64,000 nt of DNA from positions 32,112 to 96,111 of the forward strand of contig NZ_FOTQ01000011.1 of NCBI RefSeq assembly GCF_900114635.1. Direction: 5' to 3'. This DNA is from Shimia aestuarii (GTDB taxonomy: Bacteria > Pseudomonadota > Alphaproteobacteria > Rhodobacterales > Rhodobacteraceae). Below are positions 44,236 through 51,973 of the stretch, one piece after another. The notes beneath the pieces are model-generated. The model was not told where the DNA came from. It did not search any database and was given only the letters and a program-made list of their open reading frames with translations. How positions within the stretch are numbered: position 1 is the stretch's first letter; every line of letters begins with the position of its first letter. A program made the translations under genes and the position numbers.

Positions 44236-45846
44236 ATGAAGATCATTGGAAGCGCCGCACGCACCGCCTATATGCTTGGAGTCAGCGCCCTTTGTCTGGG
44301 CGGCGTCCTTTCGACAACGGTCACGCCGGCATTCGCAAATGAAGATCGCTACGTCCGGATCGACGAAAAGCCATCTGGCGAAATTGACCCGCACAAGGCC
44401 CGCGATTTCGCGGATTCGATCCTGATCGAGAACCTCTATGATACCCTTGTCGTACCGGCGGGCGGTTCGTCCGTAGGCCCGCATCTGGCAACCGGCTGGA
44501 CAACTGACGGCAACAGCGTCGTATTTGAACTGCGCGACGATGTGACCTTCCATACCGGCAACAAGATGACTGCCGCCGACGTTGTGTATTCATTCAACCG
44601 CATGCGCGACATGGGACTAGGCCGCTCGTTCGTGCTGGGCTCTCAGATTGGAGAGGCAGTTGCCGAAGGGGACTACACCGTCCGTTTCACGATGAACGAA
44701 CCCTTCGCCCCGTTCCTTGCTGCGATGTCGCAAGTGCCAATCGTTGATTCGGCCCTCGTCGAACAACATGTCACGAATGGCGATTTCGCTTCTGAATGGC
44801 TGTCAGAGAATGACGCCGGCAGCGGCGCCTATCAGCTTGTTTCCCATAAGCCGCAGGAAGAAACGGTCATGGAGCGATTCGACGGCTACTTCCTCGGCGT
44901 ACCCGAGCAAGCCCCCGACGGGATGCGCTTCCGCTACGGTCTGGCGGCGCCAACCGTTCGGACCCTGCTGGAAACCGCGGGCCATGACATTTCTTCGCCC
45001 TGGCTGCCGCCTGAAGTTCTGGTCGAACTTTCGCAAGGCGAAAACACCAAGATTCTGGCGGTCCCAGCGACGACGCAGATGTTCTTCAAGCTCAACACTC
45101 AGCGCGCACCCCTGGACGATGTCCACTGCCGCCGGGCGCTCAGCTATGCACTGGACTACGAAGCCGTTCGCAGCGTCATGAAGGTTGCCGAAGGCATCAA
45201 TGCCGCTTCGCCGAGTAACGGACCGATCCCGAAGGGCCTGATGGGTAACGATCCGAGCGTCGCGGATTTCGGGCAGGATCTCGAGCGCGCCAAGGAAGAA
45301 CTGGCCCAGTGCAAGTATGCACCCGCAGACTACACGCTCGAGGTGGCCTGGATTTCCGGTATCGCGTTCGAAGAGCGGTTCGCGTTGCTGATGCAGGCGA
45401 ATTTCGGGCAGCTTGGCTTTAACGTCGAGATCGTGTCCACGCCCTGGGCCAAGTTCGCAGAACTTGTCACCGATCCCGCCGTGAACCCGCATGTGAACCA
45501 GGTCATGGCGTCTCCGGTCACTCCGGACACGGATTCGCTGCTGTACAATTCCTATCACTCGTCGCGGGCCGGGACTTGGCAATCGGCCGAATGGCTGGAC
45601 GATGCCGAGGTTGACCGGATGCTCGATGAGGCGCGCGGCGCGTCCGATCCTGCTGTGCGTGAGCAAATCTATCGCGACCTGAGCGCCAGGATTGTCGAGC
45701 TTGCTCCCACGATCTTCCCGTACAACCTGATGACCGTGTTCGGGGCGAACAACCGGATTAGCGCGCCCAGGCTGGAAGACCCGGCACAGACGCTGCCGGC
45801 AATCAGCTCAAACTTCGCTGTGCGCAAGATGGTACTGCGCGACTAA
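44236..45846 (+). CDS. Peptide ABC transporter substrate-binding protein (family 5, DppA-like)
   Basis: A 536-residue periplasmic protein. The ATG at 44236 follows GGGAGAAG, and the signal peptide ends TPAFANED. Family-5 features: KPSGEIDPHKARDFADSILI, LATGWTTDGNSVVFELRDDV, then FHTGNKMTAADVVYSFNRM and MNEPFAPFLAAMSQVPIVD. The fold normally binds di- or oligopeptides or other small organic ligands. PepD across the shared promoter suggests a dipeptide, but the cluster's sulfur enzymes make an unusual ligand possible. Confidence 0.9.
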   Translation: MKIIGSAARTAYMLGVSALCLGGVLSTTVTPAFANEDRYVRIDEKPSGEIDPHKARDFADSILIENLYDTLVVPAGGSSVGPHLATGWTTDGNSVVFELRDDVTFHTGNKMTAADVVYSFNRMRDMGLGRSFVLGSQIGEAVAEGDYTVRFTMNEPFAPFLAAMSQVPIVDSALVEQHVTNGDFASEWLSENDAGSGAYQLVSHKPQEETVMERFDGYFLGVPEQAPDGMRFRYGLAAPTVRTLLETAGHDISSPWLPPEVLVELSQGENTKILAVPATTQMFFKLNTQRAPLDDVHCRRALSYALDYEAVRSVMKVAEGINAASPSNGPIPKGLMGNDPSVADFGQDLERAKEELAQCKYAPADYTLEVAWISGIAFEERFALLMQANFGQLGFNVEIVSTPWAKFAELVTDPAVNPHVNQVMASPVTPDTDSLLYNSYHSSRAGTWQSAEWLDDAEVDRMLDEARGASDPAVREQIYRDLSARIVELAPTIFPYNLMTVFGANNRISAPRLEDPAQTLPAISSNFAVRKMVLRD

Positions 45847-45853
45847 GAAACGA

Positions 45854-45893
45854 GGGTCCCGTCCCATTCCTCCCAAGGGATGGGGCCCTTTTT
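45854..45893 (+). terminator. Hairpin with T-run between binding protein and permease genes
   Basis: GGGTCCCGTCCC (45854-45865) pairs with GGGATGGGGCCC (45877-45888) in a 12-bp stem including two G-U pairs, followed by five T (45889-45893). It sits 7 bp after the binding-protein stop and 47 bp before the first permease. It is probably a partial terminator or mRNA-stabilising hairpin giving excess binding protein, as is common in ABC operons. Confidence 0.75.
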
Positions 45894-45940
45894 CCCAATG
45901 GGCAAATTGACAAGACCAATAGCTGAGAAGGATTATCTTT

Positions 45941-47002
45941 TTGCGAAATTCGGCCCTGCAATCGATGATGTCGCGGATATACGCCTCGCAGCTGACGCAA
46001 CGCCTAGTACAGTCGGTCTTTGTTCTGTTTGGCGTTTCCGCTCTGATCTTTTTCATTGCGCGCGTCATTCCCGGCGATCCTGCACGTCTTGCACTGGGCC
46101 CGAACGCGTCCCCCGAGCAGGTCGCGTCACTTCGGGAACAACTGAACCTGGATGAGCCTGCGCTGACCCAGTATTTCCTGTTTCTGCGTGACCTGTTTCA
46201 CGGGGACCTCGGGATTTCGCTCTATTCCGGTCGCCCGGTTGTGCGGGATATCCTTGAACAATTGCCGGCCACGGTCGAATTGGTGCTGTTTTCCGCGGTT
46301 ATCATGATCGTGGCAGGTGTAGTGATCGGGGCAGTTGCCACCCGTTATCAGAACCGCGCCGCCGACTATATCATCCGCGTCCTTTCGCTGGCCGGCATTG
46401 TCGTGCCGTCGTTCGTCTGGGCGATTGTGCTGATGCTGATCCTGGCTTTCTGGCTGGATCTTCTGCCTATCGCCGGGCGCCTGTCGCAAGGGATGGAGCC
46501 CCCCAGGCATATCACCGGCCTTTACACGGTCGATGCCCTGCTGACCGGGAATATCCCCGTTTTTTTCGATGCAATCTATCATATAGCGCTACCTGCCTTT
46601 GCGCTTTCAATCGCAAGCATAAGCCAGGAATCACGCCTGATGCGTGCGAGCCTTGTCGAGACGATGAGCGCCCCGTTCATCGAGACGGCGCGCGCCTATG
46701 GGCGCACCGAATCCTGGATAATCCGGAAATGGGCCATGCGCCCGGCACTGGTTCCGGCGCTTACGGTTGTCGGTCTGGATATCGCATCGAAAATCGGCAA
46801 CGCGTTTCTGATCGAGGCTGTTTTCGCATGGCCCGGCATCGCCCGCTACGGCGTGGAGGTAATCCTCTTCAAGGATCTCAATGCAATTATCGGGACCGTC
46901 CTTGTCATCAGCCTCGCCTTTATCCTGATCAACATCATCGTCGATTTCCTCGTGGGCCTCGTCTATCCGAAGATCCGGCTGCAGGGAGCGACCGATGTCT
47001 AG
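45941..47002 (+). CDS. Peptide ABC transporter permease (DppB-like)
   Basis: A 353-residue inner-membrane permease: N-terminal LVQSVFVLFGVSALIFFIAR and VIPGDPARLALGP are typical of DppB/OppB, and the EAA loop is near AFIETARAYGRTESWIIRKW-like sequence (TARAYGRTESWI). A TTG start at 45941 is preferred because GAGAAGG lies 10 bp upstream; ATG codons at 45965 and 45968 lack a ribosome-binding site. It overlaps the next permease by 8 bp. Confidence 0.88.
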   Translation: MRNSALQSMMSRIYASQLTQRLVQSVFVLFGVSALIFFIARVIPGDPARLALGPNASPEQVASLREQLNLDEPALTQYFLFLRDLFHGDLGISLYSGRPVVRDILEQLPATVELVLFSAVIMIVAGVVIGAVATRYQNRAADYIIRVLSLAGIVVPSFVWAIVLMLILAFWLDLLPIAGRLSQGMEPPRHITGLYTVDALLTGNIPVFFDAIYHIALPAFALSIASISQESRLMRASLVETMSAPFIETARAYGRTESWIIRKWAMRPALVPALTVVGLDIASKIGNAFLIEAVFAWPGIARYGVEVILFKDLNAIIGTVLVISLAFILINIIVDFLVGLVYPKIRLQGATDV

Positions 47003-47864
47003 CCAAGTCAAGGTTTTCCGAGCAATGCCGCAATCCTTTACAGCCGGGGTGTTTCGTAACCCCCTGTTCCTGAGCGGCTTCGTTATCGCAACGATCGTTG
47101 TCCTGGTGGCGGTTTTTGCACCTTTCGTGGCGCCGTATCCCGAACATGCCGGCCCGTTTGTCGATTTCGGAAATGTCCGGACTCCGCCGAGCGCACAGCA
47201 CTGGCTCGGCACCGACCTTGTCGGGCGCGATGTGCTTTCGCGGGTGATTTTCGGGTTTCGCCAATCGTTGTTGATGGCGGTCGTCGTGCTGGGGCTTTCT
47301 GTGCCTTTCGGGGTCACCCTGGGAATCGTTGCGGCGTATTTCCGCGGCTTTACCGAAATCGCGATCATGCGGGTGACGGACGTGTTCCTGTCTATCCCCT
47401 CGCTGGTCCTGGCCATGGCGGTGCTCGGGGTTCTGCCGCCCAGCATGCTAAACGCGATGCTTGCGGTCTCGGTCACATGGTGGCCGTGGTTCACCCGGCT
47501 CGCCTACAATGTTGCCAGGGCCGTTGTCTCCGAAGACTTCATCACCGCATCCAAGGTTGTTGGCGCGTCGCACTCGGCGATCCTCATCCGCGATGTTTTT
47601 CCCAACTGCTTGCCGACCATCCTGACGAAAATGGCCAATGATGTCGGCTTCATCATCCTTGTCGCTTCCTCGCTGAGCTTCCTCGGGCTGGGGCTCAAGC
47701 CGCCAACACCTGACCTGGGTTCGATGGTCGCGAGTGGCGCCAACCTCCTGCCGGGTTCGTGGTGGCTGACCCTCGGACCAGCCATGGCGATCGTCGTTGC
47801 CGTCATGGGATTTGCCCTGATGGGGGACGGGCTGCGCGACGAATTAGACAAGGCGAAGAAATAA
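46995..47864 (+). CDS. Peptide ABC transporter permease (DppC-like)
   Basis: A 289-residue permease with the N-terminal cytoplasmic extension typical of DppC, first helix LSGFVIATIVVLVAVFAPFV, then the APYPEH...HWLGTDLVGRDVLSRVIFG signature. A DVFLSIPSLVLAMAVLGV stretch and the EAA-like VVGASHSAILIRDVFPNCLP follow. Its stop codon shares one base with the start of the first ATPase gene. Confidence 0.9.
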   Translation: MSSQVKVFRAMPQSFTAGVFRNPLFLSGFVIATIVVLVAVFAPFVAPYPEHAGPFVDFGNVRTPPSAQHWLGTDLVGRDVLSRVIFGFRQSLLMAVVVLGLSVPFGVTLGIVAAYFRGFTEIAIMRVTDVFLSIPSLVLAMAVLGVLPPSMLNAMLAVSVTWWPWFTRLAYNVARAVVSEDFITASKVVGASHSAILIRDVFPNCLPTILTKMANDVGFIILVASSLSFLGLGLKPPTPDLGSMVASGANLLPGSWWLTLGPAMAIVVAVMGFALMGDGLRDELDKAKK

Positions 47865-48703
47865 TGGCTGAGAATCAGATCCTTTCGCTGACCGGCTTCT
47901 CGCTGCATTACGGGCCTTTTCAGGCATTGCACGATATCAGCTTTTCCATCGGAAAAGGTGAAATCGTCGCGCTGGTTGGGGAATCCGGGTCCGGCAAGTC
48001 GACCATTGGCCGTGCAATCAACGGAATTGCGCAGCTGTCCAGGAAAGTCCGGGTCAGCGGTGAAATCAATTTCGATGGTCGTGACATGACGATGTTTTCG
48101 GACAAGGATTTCCGGAATATTCGTGGCCGGCGCATGGCTATGGTCTTTCAGGATCCAACTTCGGCGCTTAACCCCACCTTCACGATTGGCAAGCATTTCG
48201 CAATGTTGACGCCGAATGTTCCGCGAGAGGCGGTCAGCGGTCTGCTCAGGGAAGTGCTGATCGAAGATCCGACCCGGGTTATTTCCTCATACCCGTTTCA
48301 GCTTTCAGGCGGGTTGAACCAAAGGGTGACCATAGCGCTTGCATTGTCTGGCGAGCCGGATCTCTTGATTGCCGACGAACCTGGCACCGCCCTCGATGTT
48401 ACGGTTCAGGCCCGGACGCTAGACCTGATGCAGAAACTGGTGCGCGACCGCGGAACCTCTGTCCTGCTGATTTCCCACAATCTCGGCGTTGTTCGCCAGA
48501 TCGCTGACAAGGTCCTGGTCTTGCGCAAGGGCAGGATCGTTGAAGGCGGCCCGGTGAAATCGGTATTCTCGAACCCGCGCCATCCCTACACGCAAGCTCT
48601 TTTTGCGGCGATTCCGTCCATTAGCCGAAAGGATCCGGCAAGCGAAACAAGTCTGGGCGATCTTGAAGATGAAGCCTGCTATTTGCACGGAGATGCCGGA
48701 TGA
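47864..48703 (+). CDS. Peptide ABC transporter ATPase (DppD-like)
   Basis: A 279-residue ATPase with Walker A GESGSGKST, Q-loop VFQDPTSALNP, signature FQLSGGLNQRV, Walker B LLIADEPGTALDVT and switch histidine ISHNLGVV. Glycine and leucine-asparagine replace the usual GQ/MR in the signature (SGGLNQR instead of SGGMRQR), a tolerated variation. The C-terminus (HPYTQALFAAIPSI) is the oligopeptide-type extension, though shorter than usual for DppD. Confidence 0.9.
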   Translation: MAENQILSLTGFSLHYGPFQALHDISFSIGKGEIVALVGESGSGKSTIGRAINGIAQLSRKVRVSGEINFDGRDMTMFSDKDFRNIRGRRMAMVFQDPTSALNPTFTIGKHFAMLTPNVPREAVSGLLREVLIEDPTRVISSYPFQLSGGLNQRVTIALALSGEPDLLIADEPGTALDVTVQARTLDLMQKLVRDRGTSVLLISHNLGVVRQIADKVLVLRKGRIVEGGPVKSVFSNPRHPYTQALFAAIPSISRKDPASETSLGDLEDEACYLHGDAG

Positions 48704-49506
48704 ACACGCCAAGGCTCGAAGTAAGGGCAGTCTCGAAGACCTTCACGGTCAAGCTCCACAAGATTCATGCGTTGAAAGACGTTTCACTGGACCTGCGCAA
48801 GGGGGAATGCCACGCGGTGGTCGGGGAATCCGGATCCGGCAAATCGACCCTGGGCAAGGTCATCCTTGGGTTGCTCAGCCCGGACGAGGGGATGGTTCTC
48901 TTCGATGGAAAGCCTGTCCCAACCCGGCGCACCCTGCCGATGAAACGGAGTATTCAGCTCGTTCAGCAGAACCCACTCTCGACCCTCAATCCAAAACGCA
49001 CAGTCAGCGCGAGCGTTATCCAAGCCTTGAAAATTCATCACCCCGATCTGAATCGCGCTGAGATCCTCGTGCGGTTCGAGGAGGTGATGGGTGAAGTGCG
49101 AATGCCGATGGACCTCGCCGATCGCTACCCGAGTGAATTGTCCGGCGGTCAGCGTCAACGGATCGCCATCGCCCGTGCGCTTGCCTGCGATCCAGAGATC
49201 ATCGTGCTTGACGAGCCCACCTCCGCACTCGACGTGTTGGTTCAGGACCAACTCTTGCGTCTCTTGTCCGAGCTGAGGCAGCGCAAGCAGCTGAGCTATG
49301 TGTTCATTACCCATGACCTGGGTGTCGTGCGTCAATTGGCGGATCGGGTCAGCGTTTTTCAGCGCGGCGAGATCGTCGAAACCGCGCCGACGCAAGACCT
49401 GTTTGACAACCCTCAAACCGCCTATTGCCGCGAGCTGCTGTCCTCCGTCCCCGTGGTCAGCGAAGAAGACCTCAAGTTCATTTCAAACCTGCACGCCAAA
49501 ACCTGA
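48700..49506 (+). CDS. Peptide ABC transporter ATPase (DppF-like)
   Basis: A 268-residue ATPase: Walker A GESGSGKST, Q-loop LVQQNPLSTLNPKR, signature ELSGGQRQRIAIARAL, Walker B IIVLDEPTSALDV and ITHDLGVVRQLADRV. It overlaps the previous gene by 4 bp. It is the last of the five transporter genes; a weak hairpin with T-run follows. Confidence 0.92.
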   Translation: MNTPRLEVRAVSKTFTVKLHKIHALKDVSLDLRKGECHAVVGESGSGKSTLGKVILGLLSPDEGMVLFDGKPVPTRRTLPMKRSIQLVQQNPLSTLNPKRTVSASVIQALKIHHPDLNRAEILVRFEEVMGEVRMPMDLADRYPSELSGGQRQRIAIARALACDPEIIVLDEPTSALDVLVQDQLLRLLSELRQRKQLSYVFITHDLGVVRQLADRVSVFQRGEIVETAPTQDLFDNPQTAYCRELLSSVPVVSEEDLKFISNLHAKT

Positions 49507-49517
49507 TCTGAGATTCC

Positions 49518-49533
49518 AGACCCCTGGTCTTTT
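49518..49533 (+). terminator. Small hairpin with T-run after the transporter genes
   Basis: AGACC (49518-49522), a three-base loop and GGTCT (49526-49530) followed by a short T-run to 49533. The stem is only 5 bp, so it would be a weak terminator at best. Readthrough into the DUF917 gene 50 bp downstream is likely. Confidence 0.4.
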
Positions 49534-49583
49534 CCCGTAGTCCCCAATGCTCCTCTAACAATCACCCGAATGGAAGACGACGA

Positions 49584-50720
49584 ATGACACAACCGAATGT
49601 AACGCTGACCAGAACAGATAGTGAGGATCTTGCGCGCGGTGCTTGCGTTCTGGGTGTTGGAGGTGGTGGGCTGCCCGCTCTTGGACTTGAGCTTTTATAT
49701 GAAGATCTGACCGTCGGCCGCACTTTGAACCTCATCCAGGTGGCTGACATCGCCGATGACGCAATGACATGTTGCGCATGGGGCATGGGATCGATCGCGC
49801 CAAAGGATGCCGCCGAGCGGGAGCGGCAATTGACCGATCTCGGCGTTCCGCCCGACCGAACTGCGCGCCACATGGCACGAGCCATCCGTGAGCTTGAGGC
49901 CGTGACGGGCAGGAATGTCGACGTGCTGATTCCGTTCGAGCCCGGAGGGCGGGTCATGCCCTCGGTGCTTTCAGCTGCCAGCGAGCTTGGCATCGCCATG
50001 TCGGATGGCGATTATTCGGGTCGGGCAGTGCCGGAACTCAACCAGATAATACCGAGCATCGCCGGCCATTCCCCTTGCCCGGCGGTTGCTGCGGACCAGT
50101 ATGGCAACGTCTCGTGCCTACTGAACTCAGTGTCCAACCCGATGGCGGAACGGATCGGCAAGCATCTCGCGATGGCTGCCTTCGGATCGGTTGCGATGGC
50201 CGGATTCCTTTTGACAGGCCGGGAGGCGCGAGAGTTGATCGTGGCTGGCACTGTCAGCCGGGCGATTTCGGTTGGGAGAGCTATCCGGGAGGCCAGGAAA
50301 AGCTCCCATGATCCGGTCGTCGCTGCCGCCCGCGCCGTGGATGGAGAAATCGTCTTCAGCGGCCAGCTCTGCCGCAGGGATTGGACGGACGATAACGGCT
50401 ACATGTACGGGACTATGTTTCTGCGAGATGGAGCAGGCAAGGAAATGTCGATCTGGTTCAAGAACGAAAACCACATCGCGAACCTGGACGGGACAACGAT
50501 TGCGACCAGCCCTGACCTAATATCGGTCGTGGACGGGGATACGGGCGAGCCCTACACGAATGCGCACCCGGAAATGAAAGATGGGCGGCATCTGGCGGTC
50601 ATTGTCTCATCCGCCCCGGAACGGCTCACAAAGGCCGACGCGCTGAAATTCCACAGCCCGCGCTGGTATGGGCACGATATCGAATACGCACCGTTCGAGT
50701 TTAAGAAAGTATCGCAATGA
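49584..50720 (+). CDS. DUF917-family protein (S-methyl-thiohydantoin desulfurase-like)
   Basis: A 378-residue protein of the DUF917 family: N-terminal ARGACVLGVGGGGLPALGLE, MSDGDYSGRAVPELNQIIPS in the middle, and a C-terminal part with FSGQLCRRDWTDDNGYMYG and FKNENHIANLDGTTIATSPD. The family is often found beside hydantoinases, and as I recall Pfam now names it S-methyl thiohydantoin desulfurase. No hydantoinase is present here. It is coupled by a 4-bp overlap to the PLP lyase gene. An amide- or thiohydantoin-type ring substrate is possible but unproven. Confidence 0.8.
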   Translation: MTQPNVTLTRTDSEDLARGACVLGVGGGGLPALGLELLYEDLTVGRTLNLIQVADIADDAMTCCAWGMGSIAPKDAAERERQLTDLGVPPDRTARHMARAIRELEAVTGRNVDVLIPFEPGGRVMPSVLSAASELGIAMSDGDYSGRAVPELNQIIPSIAGHSPCPAVAADQYGNVSCLLNSVSNPMAERIGKHLAMAAFGSVAMAGFLLTGREARELIVAGTVSRAISVGRAIREARKSSHDPVVAAARAVDGEIVFSGQLCRRDWTDDNGYMYGTMFLRDGAGKEMSIWFKNENHIANLDGTTIATSPDLISVVDGDTGEPYTNAHPEMKDGRHLAVIVSSAPERLTKADALKFHSPRWYGHDIEYAPFEFKKVSQ

Positions 50721-51892
50721 CCTATTCGAAGGAAACCGAACTGCTTCACCGGCCGAAGGTCAAACTGCCCGAGGGCAATGAACCTATGGTGATGCCGATC
50801 TATCAAACGGCGAAATTCACCTTTCCGAGCTGGGCCGAGCTTCTGGAAAACCATGATAAAAAGACTGGATTTTTTTATAGCCGCACATCCAATCCCACTG
50901 TTCGGCAACTTGAAAACCAAGTGGCTGCCCTCCAGGGGCGTGACGACTGCGTCGCACTTGCCAGCGGAATGGCGGCGGTCACGACGGCGCTTCTTGCCTT
51001 GCTGAAGGCAGGCGACCATGTTGCATTCGCCTATGAATCTTATCGACCCGCCCGTTCCTTCGTGCGAGATACACTTTCAAGGTGGGGCATAACCAGCTCA
51101 CTGTTTTCGGTCCGGGATCCGGACGCTCTCCAAGCCCTGATGTCCACAAAAAAGCCCGCGGTGGTGATGTTCGAGGCGCCGAGCAATCCGGTCAATCATG
51201 TGCCCGACATCGCGGTGCTCACCGAAATCATCCATCGCCACGGCGCGCTTTGCCTGTTGGACAACACGCTTGGCGGCCTGCATGTATTTGGCGAATATGA
51301 CGTTGACATATTCATCCATAGCCTGACGAAATTTGCCGGAGGCCACAGTGACGTGATGGGTGGTGCGATCGTTGGTAATGACGACGTGATCGCCCCAATC
51401 AAGGCATTGGCACCGATATTGGGACCGATGATGGATCCGCACGCGGCGTTTCTCATCCTGCGCGGTCTTGAAACCTATTTCCTGCGCTTCCGGCACCAAT
51501 GCGCCACGTCGCAAGCCGTTGCCGAGTTCCTCGAGGGGCATGAGGCTGTCCGCAAGGTTCATTATCCGGGATTACCCGGACATCCGAGCCACGCATTGTG
51601 CATGCAACAGGCGGAGAGTTTCGGCGCGGTTGTGAGTTTCGACATCAATGGTGGCTTGCGCGAAGCCGAGTCATTCGTCGACCGTTTGAAGCTCTTTTAC
51701 GTTTCGGGAAGCCTTGGCTCCGTGCATTCGCTCGTGGTCCCCGCGCAACCGCTTTTCGCCTCGGACTACGACGAACAAACCGCCGAAATGGTCGGCGTCG
51801 TTCCGGGCACCGTGCGTTTGTGCATCGGGTTGGAAAGCGCGGATGATCTGATTTCGGATCTGGCACAGGCACTTAATGGCGAGGGTGCCTAG
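50717..51892 (+). CDS. PLP-dependent Cys/Met metabolism enzyme (gamma/beta-lyase family)
   Basis: A 391-residue fold-type I enzyme. Family landmarks are IYQTAKFTFPSWAELL, FFYSRTSNPTVRQLENQVAA, VALASGMAAVTTALLAL and the PLP lysine K205 in IHSLTKFAGGHSDVMGG. The C-terminal domain contains FYVSGSLGSVHSLVVPAQ. The region that in methionine gamma-lyase holds YGxTY with the catalytic tyrosine and a cysteine reads AYESYRPARSF here, so substrate preference may differ. It could be a cysteine-conjugate or homocysteine-type lyase releasing a thiol, feeding the thiol dioxygenase gene beyond the regulator. Confidence 0.85.
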   Translation: MTYSKETELLHRPKVKLPEGNEPMVMPIYQTAKFTFPSWAELLENHDKKTGFFYSRTSNPTVRQLENQVAALQGRDDCVALASGMAAVTTALLALLKAGDHVAFAYESYRPARSFVRDTLSRWGITSSLFSVRDPDALQALMSTKKPAVVMFEAPSNPVNHVPDIAVLTEIIHRHGALCLLDNTLGGLHVFGEYDVDIFIHSLTKFAGGHSDVMGGAIVGNDDVIAPIKALAPILGPMMDPHAAFLILRGLETYFLRFRHQCATSQAVAEFLEGHEAVRKVHYPGLPGHPSHALCMQQAESFGAVVSFDINGGLREAESFVDRLKLFYVSGSLGSVHSLVVPAQPLFASDYDEQTAEMVGVVPGTVRLCIGLESADDLISDLAQALNGEGA

Positions 51893-51973
51893 CACGCGTT
51901 TTACGTAACTGAAGTTTGGTGCGGCGCTTTCTAGCGTGCAGAAGAATATGAATATTCTTTGACTGTCAGTTGG

